From: Amycolatopsis sp. GM8
GTDB lineage: Bacteria; Actinomycetota; Actinomycetes; Mycobacteriales; Pseudonocardiaceae
Assembly (NCBI RefSeq): GCF_021653975.1
Contig: NZ_JAJKFK010000007.1
Coordinates: 186,001 to 250,000 of the forward strand
Reading direction: 5' to 3'
Length of the DNA: 64,000 nucleotides
The notes under the pieces were generated by a model. It was given only the letters and a program-made list of their open reading frames with translations. It searched no databases and was not told the DNA's origin. Below, piece by piece: positions 23,977 to 32,817 of this stretch (the first letter of the stretch is position 1; each line of letters opens with the position of its first letter). Made by a program: the position numbers and the translations under genes.

Positions 23977-25037
23977 CCGGCCAGCGCCGTACCGAGATTC
24001 TCCACGGCGAGGTACGGGTTGAGGTGCGGATGCCGGCTGCCGACGGCGACGTCGCGCCAGAACCGCTGAAGCACATTGGACGTATTGAAACCGCTAGCAC
24101 CGTGCAGATCGAGCATCCGCTCGACGGCGGTCCGGCAGTCCTGGCCGGCGTCCGCGAGCGCCGCGCGCAGCCGGGGAACGTCCACAGGGGACAGTGCGGC
24201 CGAGTTCGCCTCGCGGGCGACCGTGAGCATCGTGTTTTCGGCGCGGTTCACCAGATACGTGGCCTCCGCCAGCCACTGCCGGGCCCCGGGAGACTCCCCC
24301 ATGCTCGTGTACTCGGTCATGAACGGCTTGCGGTCCGAGGCGAACATCGCGTTCACGGCGTCGAGTGCGCCCTGCGCGGCGCCCACCACCGGGCCCAGCA
24401 CCGTCATCGCGAACAGCATCATGTCGTTCGGGGTGAAGGGCGTCCCGGCCGCGATCCGCTCGGCCGGCACCAGCACGTCGGCGGCGACCAACGTGTGGCT
24501 ACCGGTGCCGCGCATGCCCGCCATGGACCAGGTCCGCTCGACGACGAGATCGGCCGTCGGCACCAGCGCGAAGGAGAACGCACCGTCCACCATCACCGCG
24601 AGCCCGGCCCAGGTCGCGTCCTCACAGCCCGAAACGTTGGGCCAGCGGCCGTTGACGCGCACCCCTTCCGGCACCCACTCACCACGGGCACCGGGCACCC
24701 CCGAACCGCAGAAGAGCGCGTCCGGGTCGGCGAAGAACTCCGGCGATTCGGGCGTCCCGGCGCCGGCGAAGGAGCCAGCGGCGAGGTTCTTCGACGTGAC
24801 GCATGTCCCGGCAATCCAGGCGGTGGACGGGCACGCGCGGCCCAGACCGGTCAGCTCTCGCGCGATGGTTTCCGCGTCCGCCCAGGCCCCGCCGTACTCC
24901 CGCGGTGTCCGCAATGCGAAGACGCCGTCCTTGCGCAACGCGTCCAGGGCCTCGCCGGCCGGCCGCTCGTTCTGTTCCACTTTCCCGGCGTGTGTGCGCA
25001 GGACCGCAGTGGTCTCCGCGCTCGCGTATTCGATCAC
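23970..25037 (-). CDS. Acyl-CoA dehydrogenase-like flavoprotein
   Basis: The 355-residue protein follows the acyl-CoA dehydrogenase fold: an N-terminal helical part with FALRTPREYGGA, middle GRWPNVSGCEDATWAGLAVM beta domain with the WSMAGMRGTGSHTL loop, and a C-terminal Acyl-CoA_dh_2-type helical domain. The SxTxL-like LGPVVGAAQGAL and HGASGFNTSNVLQRFWRD motifs are those of two-component flavin monooxygenases (DszC/HpaB/SnaC-like) more than of true dehydrogenases. It may oxygenate a small substrate using reduced flavin from a separate reductase. It converges with and overlaps the LysR gene and is divergent from the AraC gene by 99 bp. Confidence 0.75.
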   Translation of the reverse strand: MIEYASAETTAVLRTHAGKVEQNERPAGEALDALRKDGVFALRTPREYGGAWADAETIARELTGLGRACPSTAWIAGTCVTSKNLAAGSFAGAGTPESPEFFADPDALFCGSGVPGARGEWVPEGVRVNGRWPNVSGCEDATWAGLAVMVDGAFSFALVPTADLVVERTWSMAGMRGTGSHTLVAADVLVPAERIAAGTPFTPNDMMLFAMTVLGPVVGAAQGALDAVNAMFASDRKPFMTEYTSMGESPGARQWLAEATYLVNRAENTMLTVAREANSAALSPVDVPRLRAALADAGQDCRTAVERMLDLHGASGFNTSNVLQRFWRDVAVGSRHPHLNPYLAVENLGTALAGQ

Positions 25038-25136
25038 CTCGTCGATTCAAGCACCGGTCACCAGCGCCGTGCCATGCGCGCACGGCACCGGTTCATACGC
25101 GGCTGTGCGCACCGGTGCGCCGCTACCATCGTCGGT

Positions 25137-26063
25137 ATGGACCTGATCAGCGAGGTGATCCGCACCGTGCGGGTCGGCGAAGCCAATGCCCGGCTGATCA
25201 GGCAGACCGAGCCGGGCGGTGTGCGGTTCCCCGCGTTCGACGGCAGCGGGTTCCACATCATGATGCGCGGCACCAGCTGGCTGATCGGGCAAGACGAGCC
25301 GACGCCCCTGCACCCGGGCGACATCGTGCTCACCTCGTCCGGCGCCGAGCATGGTCTGAGCCAGGAGCCCTGCACGCTGCGGGACCTGCCGCCCGTGGAG
25401 ATGGGCCCGCGCCCGCCGGGTCCGGGGCCCGCGTCGTTCGAATTCCTGTGCGGCAACTACCGGCTCGAACACGGCCGCACACCCCAGTACCTCCGCGCGC
25501 TGCCCGATCTCATCGCGGTGTCGCCGGACTACGACCGCCACCCGGCGATGCGGTCGCTCGTCGATTTGCTCGCCGCGGATGTCTCGATGACCCAGCCGGG
25601 CTCCGGCGCGACACTGCGGGCGCTGCTGGATCTGATCCTCGTTCAGGTACTGCGCCTGTGGCACGAGCAGGACGACACGTCCGGGTGGCCGGAGGTCGCC
25701 CACCCGGGCATCGCTTCCGCCCTGCGCGAGATCCACGAGAACCCACAGCGGCAGTGGACGGTGAGCCGGCTGAGTGAGGTCGCGGGGATGCCCCGCACGG
25801 CTTTCTCCCGGCTCTTCACGACCTTGGTCGGCCGGCCTCCGATGAGCTACCTGACCGGCTGGCGGCTCAGCCGCGCCGCCCGGCTGCTCCGGGAAACCGA
25901 CGCCTCGCTGGCCACGATCGCCCCCAAGGTCGGCTATTCGACCGAGTTCGCCTTCTCGGCCGCCTTCCGTCGCGAGTACGGCGTGCCGCCGGGACGGTTC
26001 CGCCGGACCACGCTCACCCGGCGTGCCGTCGACGAGAGGCCGGACGCCGCCGGCGTTCACTGA
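25137..26063 (+). CDS. AraC-family regulator with cupin_6 domain
   Basis: The 308-residue protein has an N-terminal cupin_6-type sensor (GFHIMMRGTSWLIGQDEPTP, then HPGDIVLTSSGAEHGL) and a C-terminal double helix-turn-helix (WTVSRLSEVAGMPRTAFSRL; LATIAPKVGYSTEFAFSAAF; RREYGVPPGRFRR). Such proteins often control divergent oxidoreductase genes, here the acyl-CoA-dehydrogenase-like gene 99 bp away. It lies upstream of trpBA but with a 290-bp gap. Confidence 0.85.
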   Translation: MDLISEVIRTVRVGEANARLIRQTEPGGVRFPAFDGSGFHIMMRGTSWLIGQDEPTPLHPGDIVLTSSGAEHGLSQEPCTLRDLPPVEMGPRPPGPGPASFEFLCGNYRLEHGRTPQYLRALPDLIAVSPDYDRHPAMRSLVDLLAADVSMTQPGSGATLRALLDLILVQVLRLWHEQDDTSGWPEVAHPGIASALREIHENPQRQWTVSRLSEVAGMPRTAFSRLFTTLVGRPPMSYLTGWRLSRAARLLRETDASLATIAPKVGYSTEFAFSAAFRREYGVPPGRFRRTTLTRRAVDERPDAAGVH

Positions 26064-26211
26064 TCGCGTCTTCGGTTAAGCTGCGACCGTGCCCCTCATC
26101 GTCCGCTTCGCCCGTGGCCGCCGGCCGCGTGGCTGCCAGGCGCCCGCCCGGCGCGTGCGCGGACGCCGGGTGCGGTACGCGATCGGCTCCGAGGCGGGCC
26201 AGGTCGACGGG

Positions 26212-26253
26212 ATGCGATGGCACCGTGCGCCGCGCGTCGCGTGGGATCGCTGA
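26212..26253 (+). other. Candidate Trp-containing leader peptide upstream of trpB
   Basis: A 13-codon frame reads MRWHRAPRVAWDR and stops about 100 bp before trpB. It has two UGG codons. It is also open as the end of a 54-codon GTG frame from 26089. The position fits a tryptophan attenuation leader, but the ribosome site is weak and no classical terminator with a U-run is visible. Speculative. Confidence 0.25.
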
Positions 26254-26321
26254 GGGAGAACCTTCCCCGGTGACCCCGCGTGTTCGTGCGCTCCGGTGAT
26301 TCCCCCGACCAGCCACGAACC

Positions 26322-26339
26322 ACCCGGGACGTCCCGGGT
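26322..26339. promoter_or_regulatory. Perfect 18-bp palindrome directly before trpB ribosome site
   Basis: ACCCGGGAC-GTCCCGGGT is perfectly self-complementary and ends one base before AGGAG (26341-26345) of trpB. As RNA it could form a strong hairpin next to the ribosome site, or as DNA it could be an operator. Confidence 0.45.
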
Positions 26340-26355
26340 CAGGAGCACATCTGCC

Positions 26356-27585
26356 ATGAAGCACGACTTTTTCTTCCCGGCCGCGCCGGGAACTTTGCCA
26401 GACGGCGACGGGTACTTCGGTGCCTTCGGCGGTCAGTTCGTCCCGCAGGCGCTCGTCGCCGCCATCGACCAGGTCGCCGCCGAGTACGAACGGGCGAAGG
26501 CCGATCCCGCTTTCATCGCCCGGCTCGAGGACCTGCTCGCCCACTACGTCGGGCGGCCGAGCGCGCTCACCGAGGTGCCGCGCTTCGCCGCGCACGCCGG
26601 GGGCGCGCGGGTCTTCCTCAAGCGCGAAGACCTGAACCACACCGGCTCGCACAAGGTGAACAACGCGCTCGGCCAGGCGCTATTGGCCGAGCGCATGGGC
26701 AAGACCCGTGTCATCGCCGAAACCGGGGCGGGCTCACACGGCGTCGCGACCGCCACCGCGTGCGCGCTCACCGGCCTCGCCTGCACCGTCTACATGGGAC
26801 AGACGGACATCGGTCGCCAGGCCGTCAATGTGGCGCGGATGCGGCTGCTGGGCGCCGAGGTCGTCCCGGTGACCTCCGGGTCCCGCACCCTCAAGGACGC
26901 CATCAACGAGACGTTCCGCGACTGGGTCGCGCACGTCGAGGACACGCATTACCTGTTCGGCACAGTCGCCGGGCCGCACCCCTTTCCTGCCATGATCCGC
27001 GACTTCCAGCGCGTCATCGGCGTCGAAGCCCGCCGGCAGCTCCTGGCGCGGACCGGCCGGCTGCCCGACGCGGCGATCGCCTGCGTCGGCGGCGGATCCA
27101 ATGCGATCGGCCTGTTCCACGCGTTCCTCGACGATCCCGGCGTGCGCCTGATCGGCTGCGAAGCCGCCGGGCACGGCGTGCGCAGCGGACAGCACGCGGC
27201 GTCGCTGGTCGCGGGCGAACCCGGTGTCCTGCACGGCTCCCGCTCCTACGTCCTGCAGGACGACGAAGGCCAGATCAGCGAAGCCTGGTCGATCTCGGCC
27301 GGGCTCGACTACCCCGGCGTCGGGCCGGAACACGCGCACCTGCACGAATCCGGCCGCGCCGAATACCGCCCGGTGACCGACGACGAGGCGATGCACGCGT
27401 TCCGGCTGCTCGCTTCGACCGAAGGCATCGTCCCGGCGATCGAGAGCGCGCATGCACTGGCCGGTGCCCTCGAGGTCGGCGCCGAACTGGGCCCGGACGC
27501 CGTCATCCTGGTGAACCTCTCCGGGCGCGGTGACAAGGACCTGGACACCGCGGCCGTCCACTTCGGACTGGAGGGCGCGCGATGA
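26356..27585 (+). CDS. trpB: Tryptophan synthase beta chain
   Basis: TrpB joins indole and serine to tryptophan using PLP. The 409-residue protein has the N-terminal [13 protein letters not shown], the PLP lysine in [14 protein letters not shown], the catalytic Glu in ETGAGSHG, the phosphate loop [10 protein letters not shown], and the C-terminal [11 protein letters not shown]. All key residues are present. The length is standard for TrpB1. ATG 26356 follows AGGAG by 10 nt. trpA follows with a 4-bp overlap. No trpE, trpD or trpC adjoins, so this pair is separate from a full trp operon. Confidence 0.95.
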   Translation: MKHDFFFPAAPGTLPDGDGYFGAFGGQFVPQALVAAIDQVAAEYERAKADPAFIARLEDLLAHYVGRPSALTEVPRFAAHAGGARVFLKREDLNHTGSHKVNNALGQALLAERMGKTRVIAETGAGSHGVATATACALTGLACTVYMGQTDIGRQAVNVARMRLLGAEVVPVTSGSRTLKDAINETFRDWVAHVEDTHYLFGTVAGPHPFPAMIRDFQRVIGVEARRQLLARTGRLPDAAIACVGGGSNAIGLFHAFLDDPGVRLIGCEAAGHGVRSGQHAASLVAGEPGVLHGSRSYVLQDDEGQISEAWSISAGLDYPGVGPEHAHLHESGRAEYRPVTDDEAMHAFRLLASTEGIVPAIESAHALAGALEVGAELGPDAVILVNLSGRGDKDLDTAAVHFGLEGAR

Positions 27586-28385
27586 GCGGACAGCTGCGAT
27601 TGCTCACCGACACGCTCGCCAGTGCGAAGCGGGCCGGCCGGGCCGCGCTTATCGCGTACCTGCCGGCCGGATTCCCCACTGTCGACGACGGAATCGCCGC
27701 GCTCCGGACGACTCTCGACGCGGGCGCGGACATCGTCGAGGTCGGCCTGCCGCACAGCGATCCGGTGCTGGACGGCCCCGTCATCCAGACGGCCGACGAC
27801 ATCGCGTTGCGCGGCGGGGTCCGGATCGCGGACGTCCTGCGCACCGTGCGGGAGGTCCACGCCGCCACCGGCAAGCCGGTACTGGTGATGTCGTACTGGA
27901 ATCCGGTGGCCCGCTACGGCATCGAGCGGTTCGCGCGCGAACTTGCCGCCGCCGGCGGCGCTGGCTGTGTGCTCCCGGATCTGCCGGTGGCCGAGTCCGC
28001 GTCGTGGCGGCGGCACGCCACCGAGCACGAACTGGCCACCGTGTTCGTGGTCGCGCCTAGCAGTACAGACGCGTCGCTGGCGGAAACCGCCGCAGCCGGC
28101 ACCGGGTTCGTGTACGCCTCCGCGCTGATGGGTGTGACCGGGACACGTGAATCGGTGGACGAGGCCGCCGCTGTCCTGGTGCGCCGGCTCCGCACGGTCA
28201 CCGAACTGCCGGTCTGCGCCGGCATGGGGGTCGCGGACGCCGGCCAAGCCGCCGAGGTGGCCGGGTTCGCCGACGGCGTGATCGTCGGGTCGGCCCTGGT
28301 CGAAAAGCTCCTCGACGAGGGCACGACCGCACTCGAGCGGCTCACCGCACGGCTCGCGGCCGGGGTGCGCGGCCGCACCGCCTGA
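27582..28385 (+). CDS. trpA: Tryptophan synthase alpha chain
   Basis: TrpA cleaves indole-3-glycerol phosphate to indole and glyceraldehyde 3-phosphate and passes indole to TrpB. The 267-residue TIM barrel has IAYLPAGFP, the catalytic Glu in [20 protein letters not shown] and Asp in the same loop, [14 protein letters not shown], and the C-terminal phosphate-binding [18 protein letters not shown] replaces the commoner IPFSDP but keeps the catalytic Asp. It overlaps trpB by ATGA, the usual coupling of the two subunits. Confidence 0.95.
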   Translation: MSGQLRLLTDTLASAKRAGRAALIAYLPAGFPTVDDGIAALRTTLDAGADIVEVGLPHSDPVLDGPVIQTADDIALRGGVRIADVLRTVREVHAATGKPVLVMSYWNPVARYGIERFARELAAAGGAGCVLPDLPVAESASWRRHATEHELATVFVVAPSSTDASLAETAAAGTGFVYASALMGVTGTRESVDEAAAVLVRRLRTVTELPVCAGMGVADAGQAAEVAGFADGVIVGSALVEKLLDEGTTALERLTARLAAGVRGRTA

Positions 28386-28388
28386 CGG

Positions 28389-29336
28389 CTATTTGTGGGT
28401 GACCGTCGCCAATGCCGCGCAGTGCTCGGACAGCGCGGCATTGGCGGCGGGCCAGGCCTTGTCGTCGCAGCCCAGTGCGGAGGACAGATACGCCCACGTC
28501 ATCCGCTGGGTGATCGCGAGTCGCTCCGGGTCTTCGTCGTCGGTCTCCTTGAGGTCGTAACCCATGATCCCGCCGAGAAAATGCTTGCCGCCGAGGAGAG
28601 TCAGGAGCGCGTCGGCGCCAGCTCCGCTCGTGTACGGATCGGCGTGCCAGGCCGGCCCGCGGGACGTCAGGTACGGGCTGCTGTCTTCGTCTCCACAGAC
28701 CACCAGAGTCCTCGTTGTGAGCGACGAGAAATCGAGGTCGAGTTCGGGATAGCGCGCCAGCACGGCGGGCAGCAGCCCGGCGCCGTTGCCGACGGGTGCC
28801 AGCAGCACACCGGCCTTGATCCGCGGGTCGAGCAGGCTCGGCTCGCCGGGCAGGCTGGCGCCCATCAGCAGGCCGGCCGTCTGCGCCCCGGCGGAATGCC
28901 CCATGATCGCGATGCGGTCGCCGTCGAGCCGGCCGGCGACGCGAGCCTGCTTTTCGATGTCCCCCAGGCGATCGAGGACGAGCCGCATGTCGTCGATGCG
29001 CGAGCGCCAGAACATCGAGTGCCCCGGCGCCGAGGAATCCAGGCCGAGTCCGCCGATCTTCGAGCTCAGGTGAGTGGGCTGGATGACCGCGAACCCGTGC
29101 GATGCGTAGAAGTCGGCGAGCGGGCTGTAGCCGTCCTTCGAGGCCAGGTACCGCGACTCGCCCCCACCGTGTGAGAGCAGGATGACGGGCACACGCCCAT
29201 CGCCGGCCGGGAGAGTCAGGCGCAGCTCGAGTGGCAGCGGGCGGTCGGCATCCTGCAGCGTTACGGGGTTGTACGTGACTGCCGGCGTCTCCGGGCTGAC
29301 CGGGATGCGCGCCGCGAGATCGATGAACTTGTTCAT
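28389..29336 (-). CDS. Alpha/beta hydrolase (PAF-acetylhydrolase/chlorophyllase-like)
   Basis: The 315-residue alpha/beta hydrolase has the oxyanion segment ILLSHGGGESR and the nucleophile elbow MGHSAGAQ. Its layout resembles platelet-activating-factor acetylhydrolase and dienelactone-type hydrolases. There is no signal peptide. It is divergent from a TetR gene, with a 33-bp inverted repeat beginning 22 bp from its start. It is probably a single-enzyme module repressed by that TetR. The gene ends 3 bp from the trpA stop on the opposite strand. Confidence 0.8.
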   Translation of the reverse strand: MNKFIDLAARIPVSPETPAVTYNPVTLQDADRPLPLELRLTLPAGDGRVPVILLSHGGGESRYLASKDGYSPLADFYASHGFAVIQPTHLSSKIGGLGLDSSAPGHSMFWRSRIDDMRLVLDRLGDIEKQARVAGRLDGDRIAIMGHSAGAQTAGLLMGASLPGEPSLLDPRIKAGVLLAPVGNGAGLLPAVLARYPELDLDFSSLTTRTLVVCGDEDSSPYLTSRGPAWHADPYTSGAGADALLTLLGGKHFLGGIMGYDLKETDDEDPERLAITQRMTWAYLSSALGCDDKAWPAANAALSEHCAALATVTHK

Positions 29337-29358
29337 GGAGTGGAGGTCTTCCTCTGAC

Positions 29359-29391
29359 TATAGTAAGTGGAGTCCTATTCCACTTACTATA
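29359..29391. promoter_or_regulatory. 13-bp perfect inverted repeat with 7-bp spacer
   Basis: TATAGTAAGTGGA at 29359-29371 is exactly complementary to TCCACTTACTATA at 29379-29391. It lies between the divergent hydrolase and TetR starts and is AT-rich. A further TTCCAC half site follows near 29401. It is the likely operator for both genes. Confidence 0.65.
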
Positions 29392-29429
29392 CGGAACCTG
29401 ATTCCACCTAGCAACTCGGAGCGAGCCTG

Positions 29430-29996
29430 ATGAGTGCCCGATCGCCACGCGCCGACGCCCAGCGCAACATCGACGCGTTACTGACCGCCGCTCGGACCGT
29501 GTTCGCCCGCGACGGCGTCGACGCACACGTCAAAGTGATCGCCGACGAAGCGGGAGTGGGCGTCGCGACCCTGTATCGCCACTTTCCCAAGCGCTCGGAC
29601 CTCGTGCTGGCGGTGCTGAGTCACGAGGTCACCGAGTGCATCGCGGCCGCGCCGGTCCTCGCAGAGGCCCATCCCCCGCTACTGGCGATGACGAAATGGG
29701 TACACCGGTACACGGAGTTCGTCGCCACCAAACGCGGCCTGGCGGCGGCACTCCACTCGGGCGACCCCACCTTCGAGGGCTTGGGCACCCGACTGCTCCA
29801 GCGACTGGAACCGGCACTCGCCGGACTCCTGGACACCGCGAAGGAATCCGGCGAGATCCGCCCGGACGTCTCGGCCGACGACCTGCTCCGCGCCGTGGCT
29901 CACCTCTGCGTCCCGGGCCCCGGCGAAGATATGACGTTCAGCCGGCGGATGGTCGACCTTCTGCTCGATGGCCTCGATCACCGGACGCGGCCCTGA
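29430..29996 (+). CDS. TetR-family transcriptional regulator
   Basis: The 188-residue TetR regulator has a helix-turn-helix at about residues 35-58 (VKVIADEAGVGVATLYRHFP). Its C-terminal domain (KWVHRYTEFVATKRGLAAAL, then RPDVSADDLLRAV) is typical of the SBP-associated TetR_C group. It is divergent from the alpha/beta hydrolase it probably represses. Its last 59 bp overlap the end of the MarR gene on the other strand. Confidence 0.83.
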   Translation: MSARSPRADAQRNIDALLTAARTVFARDGVDAHVKVIADEAGVGVATLYRHFPKRSDLVLAVLSHEVTECIAAAPVLAEAHPPLLAMTKWVHRYTEFVATKRGLAAALHSGDPTFEGLGTRLLQRLEPALAGLLDTAKESGEIRPDVSADDLLRAVAHLCVPGPGEDMTFSRRMVDLLLDGLDHRTRP

Positions 29997-30411
29997 CCAG
30001 GAGTTCGTGCAGCACAGCCCGCTCGGCCTCGGTCAGCGTGCCGAGCGTTTCGGCCATGACGGTCTCGACGATGTTCGATCCGGCCTGATAGGCCCGCTCA
30101 CCCTCGTCGGTCAGCGCGTGCCGGGTCGCCCGGCCGGGGCCATCGCCCCTGCGCAGCAACCCCCGGTCGATCATCCGCTTGGCCAGGGTTCCCATGGACT
30201 GATCGGTCTGGAACGTCAGTTCCGCCAACGTGTGCAGCGTGGCGTCCGGCTGCTCGTGCAGGTGCCGCAGTACATCCCACTGCACCAGGGAAAGCCCGGC
30301 CTGCGCGGACAGCCGGCGGTTGGCCTCACGGTGGTGCCGCCACTGCAGCCGCTTCACAGCGAGCCCGACCTCCTGAAGCGACGGCGACACCGACGCAGGA
30401 TATCCGACCAT
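29938..30411 (-). CDS. MarR-family transcriptional regulator
   Basis: The 157-residue winged-helix regulator shows LSLVQWDVLRHLHEQP, the DNA-binding helices AELTFQTDQSMGTLAKRMID, and the wing GPGRATRHALTDEG. It is divergent from an alpha/beta hydrolase/MBL operon, with an AT-rich inverted repeat between them. Its 3' end overlaps the convergent TetR gene by 59 bp, so read-through from either side would make antisense RNA. Confidence 0.82.
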   Translation of the reverse strand: MVGYPASVSPSLQEVGLAVKRLQWRHHREANRRLSAQAGLSLVQWDVLRHLHEQPDATLHTLAELTFQTDQSMGTLAKRMIDRGLLRRGDGPGRATRHALTDEGERAYQAGSNIVETVMAETLGTLTEAERAVLHELLVRAASGDRGHRAEGRPSAG

Positions 30412-30450
30412 CAGCGACTCTCCTCACACTTGGCAAACTAAGCTTGTTTA

Positions 30451-30466
30451 TATAAGGTTACTTATA
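30451..30466. promoter_or_regulatory. TATAAG-N4-CTTATA inverted repeat
   Basis: A perfect 6-bp inverted repeat with a 4-bp spacer lies 40 bp upstream of the MarR start and 36 bp upstream of the divergent hydrolase. The surrounding 40 bp are AT-rich. It is the likely MarR operator and promoter region. Confidence 0.5.
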
Positions 30467-30502
30467 CGAGCAAGTCTCGCACACCGCACAAGGAGTCGCC
30501 CC

Positions 30503-31297
30503 ATGAGCACAACCGTCCCGGCCGGAAGCCTCCGGCCCACCCGCGTCGTCAACGCACCACTCGCCAATGGCACGGTCACCGTCGAGGACCGCGACCACAC
30601 CCAGCCCTATCTCCTCCTGCACGGCGGCGGTGGTCCGGCGACGATGACCGGTTTCGCCGAACTGCTCGCGCAGCGCACACACGCTCGCGTGCTGGCCCCG
30701 ACCCACCCCGGCTTCGCCGGCACCCCGCGGGTGCCGGGCGTCGACTCCGCCCGCGATCTCGCCGCGGCCTATGTCGGCTTGCTCGACGAACTCGGGCTCA
30801 GCGACGTCACCGTGATCGGCAACTCGTTCGGCGGCTGGCTGGCCGCCGAGATCGCGCTGCTGGGCAGCCCGCGGGTCAGCGGCGTCGTGATCATCGACGG
30901 GATCGGGATCGAGGTGGAAGGGCACCCCATGACCAGCGTCGCCGGTCTCGCGCCCGCCGACCTGCAGAAGCTGTCCTTCCACGACCCGCGCAAGGCCCCC
31001 GAGCCTCCTACGGCCGGCGGGACCGGACCGAGCCCGGACATCCAGGCGCTGGTCTCGTACGCCGGCCCGACCATGTCCGACCCCAGCCTGCTGGGCCGGC
31101 TCGGCGCCATCGGCCACCTGCCCGTCCACGTCGTCTGGGGCGAGAGCGACGGCATTGTGAGCCCCGAGTACGGCAAGGCCTACGCGGCGGCGATCCCGAT
31201 GTCGGCGTTCACGCTGCTGCCCCGCGCCGGCCACCTGCCGCAGGTCGAGGCGCCCGAGGAACTCCTGGGCGCCCTCCTCGACCTCGGCACCAACTGA
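30503..31297 (+). CDS. Alpha/beta hydrolase
   Basis: The 264-residue single-domain hydrolase has LLLHGGGGPATM (oxyanion), the nucleophile elbow VIGNSFGGW (Ser), the acid in VVWGESDGIV and the His in RAGHLPQVE. It resembles the MhpC/lactonase-like esterases. AAGGAG precedes the ATG. An MBL-fold gene follows after 25 bp, so the two are probably one MarR-controlled operon for detoxifying an ester or lactone; the substrate is unknown. Confidence 0.82.
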   Translation: MSTTVPAGSLRPTRVVNAPLANGTVTVEDRDHTQPYLLLHGGGGPATMTGFAELLAQRTHARVLAPTHPGFAGTPRVPGVDSARDLAAAYVGLLDELGLSDVTVIGNSFGGWLAAEIALLGSPRVSGVVIIDGIGIEVEGHPMTSVAGLAPADLQKLSFHDPRKAPEPPTAGGTGPSPDIQALVSYAGPTMSDPSLLGRLGAIGHLPVHVVWGESDGIVSPEYGKAYAAAIPMSAFTLLPRAGHLPQVEAPEELLGALLDLGTN

Positions 31298-31322
31298 TCA
31301 CTCCCGGAAGGAAGAACCTGAA

Positions 31323-32078
31323 ATGAGCACCACTCTCGCGGCCACCCGGATCGCGCACGCGTGTCAGCTGATCGAAATCGGTGACCTGCGGATCCTCACC
31401 GACCCGTGGTTCACCCAGAACGCCAACTACTACCAGGGCGAGCAGCTCGCGGCCACCGTGTCCGGGCTCGGCCACCTCGACGCCGTCGTGATCACCCACG
31501 AGCACTACGACCACTGCGATCTCGACGCCCTGGTCGCCGGCGGTCTCAACCCGGACACCCCCATCATCGGGCCGGGCACCGTCACCACCATCGCCAAGGA
31601 CAAGGGTTTCCACAACCTGCACACCATCGAGGCGTGGGAGTCCACCAGCGTCGGCGACCTCACGGTCACCGCGACCCCCGGCAAGCACGGCGTGCACGAG
31701 GTGACCTTCGTGATCCAGGCGGGCGGCCGCACCGTGTTCTTCGGCGGCGACTCGCTGCGTGTGCCCGAACTCGACCAGATTCCCGAGCGGTTCGGGTCGA
31801 TCGATCTGACGATCCTGCCCGTCAACGGCCTCTGCATCCGGCCGGCGAACCTGGCCCAGGTCGTGATGGACGCCGAGCAGGCCGCGGAATTGACCGCCGT
31901 GCTCCGGCCGGCGCTCGCCGTCCCCCACCACTACGCGTTCCACAGCGGCCGGCTCGGCGACCAGATGATCACCAGGGGCGACCAGGACCCGCGCCACTAC
32001 GCCGACGCCGTCGCGCGCCTCGCCCCCGAGATCGACGTGCGCATCACCCTGCCCGGTGTTCGGGTGGTCGTCCCGTAA
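31323..32078 (+). CDS. Metallo-beta-lactamase-fold hydrolase (UlaG-like)
   Basis: The 251-residue MBL-fold protein has the dinuclear metal motif THEHYDHCD, a later His in TPGKHGVH, Asp in FGGDSLRVPE and His in VPHHYAFHSG. The order fits the UlaG / NAPE-PLD-like branch that acts on lactones or phosphodiesters rather than true beta-lactamases. No signal peptide is visible. It is the second gene of the MarR-controlled unit. Its end overlaps the convergent TetR gene by 35 bp. Confidence 0.82.
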   Translation: MSTTLAATRIAHACQLIEIGDLRILTDPWFTQNANYYQGEQLAATVSGLGHLDAVVITHEHYDHCDLDALVAGGLNPDTPIIGPGTVTTIAKDKGFHNLHTIEAWESTSVGDLTVTATPGKHGVHEVTFVIQAGGRTVFFGGDSLRVPELDQIPERFGSIDLTILPVNGLCIRPANLAQVVMDAEQAAELTAVLRPALAVPHHYAFHSGRLGDQMITRGDQDPRHYADAVARLAPEIDVRITLPGVRVVVP

Positions 32079-32724
32079 CCGGCCCAGGGTTCTCCGGCTG
32101 CGCCGCCAATGCGCACCGCCACTGCTGCGCCACGGATCGCGCGAGCCGGACGATGTCGGCGACGTCCGGCTCCAGCAGGCGCTGCAGGCCGATTCCCCTC
32201 AGCTGCCCCAGGATCGCCACCGCCACCTCGCGCGGATCGGCGTCCCCGCGGATGGTGCCGTCGGCGATGCCGGCGGCCACATCGGCGCGCAGCTCCGCCC
32301 GGAACCCCTCGTCGCGCTCCCGGAAACTGCCCGCCAGGTCGGTCGCCGTCACCGCGTCGGCCCACAGCAGCAGGAACGCCCTGGCCGCGACGCCGGGCTT
32401 GCCGAGTTCCCGGAGGTAGCCCTCGACCAGCAGGAGCAGACGGTCCAGCCCCGGCGGGCGGCCGGCCACACCGGGCACGAAACCGGCCTGGCTCGACCGG
32501 GCCAGGGCCTCGAGCAGAGCCTGCTTGGACCCGAAGTGGTGGGTCACGATCCCCCGGCTGTAACCGGCCCGCTCGCCGACCCGGGCCAGTGTCACCGCTC
32601 GTACCCCAGCCTCGACCACGACATCGGCGGCCGCGGCGAGCAACGCGGTTCTCGTCGCGGTACGCCGTTCTTCCTGCGTGCGCCGGGTGGGGCCGGACGC
32701 GAGAACCTCCTGGTCCGATGCCAT
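32044..32724 (-). CDS. TetR-family transcriptional regulator
   Basis: The 226-residue TetR regulator has the helix-turn-helix LARVGERAGYSRGIVTHHFGS (about residues 42-62; the cited stretch continues into the next helix) and a BetI-like C-terminal domain. The start at 32724 is the best-placed ATG, but no clear ribosome site is seen. It is divergent from a small alpha/beta hydrolase with CTTG..CAAG half sites at about 32751-32770 between them, and is its likely repressor. Confidence 0.8.
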   Translation of the reverse strand: MASDQEVLASGPTRRTQEERRTATRTALLAAAADVVVEAGVRAVTLARVGERAGYSRGIVTHHFGSKQALLEALARSSQAGFVPGVAGRPPGLDRLLLLVEGYLRELGKPGVAARAFLLLWADAVTATDLAGSFRERDEGFRAELRADVAAGIADGTIRGDADPREVAVAILGQLRGIGLQRLLEPDVADIVRLARSVAQQWRCALAAQPENPGPVTGRPPEHRAG

Positions 32725-32817
32725 ACCGGGAGCATATCGCTTCGCACAAACTTGCGTGTTGGATAACAAGTAACTAGGCTGGAAGGGGTCGCATCCACAT
32801 CTGAGGCAGGAGACGAG

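Noticed and set aside
26076..26357. A 93-codon minus-strand frame in the gap before trpB
   Set aside because: It has no homology signal and no ribosome site, and it covers the trpB control region. It is treated as non-coding.
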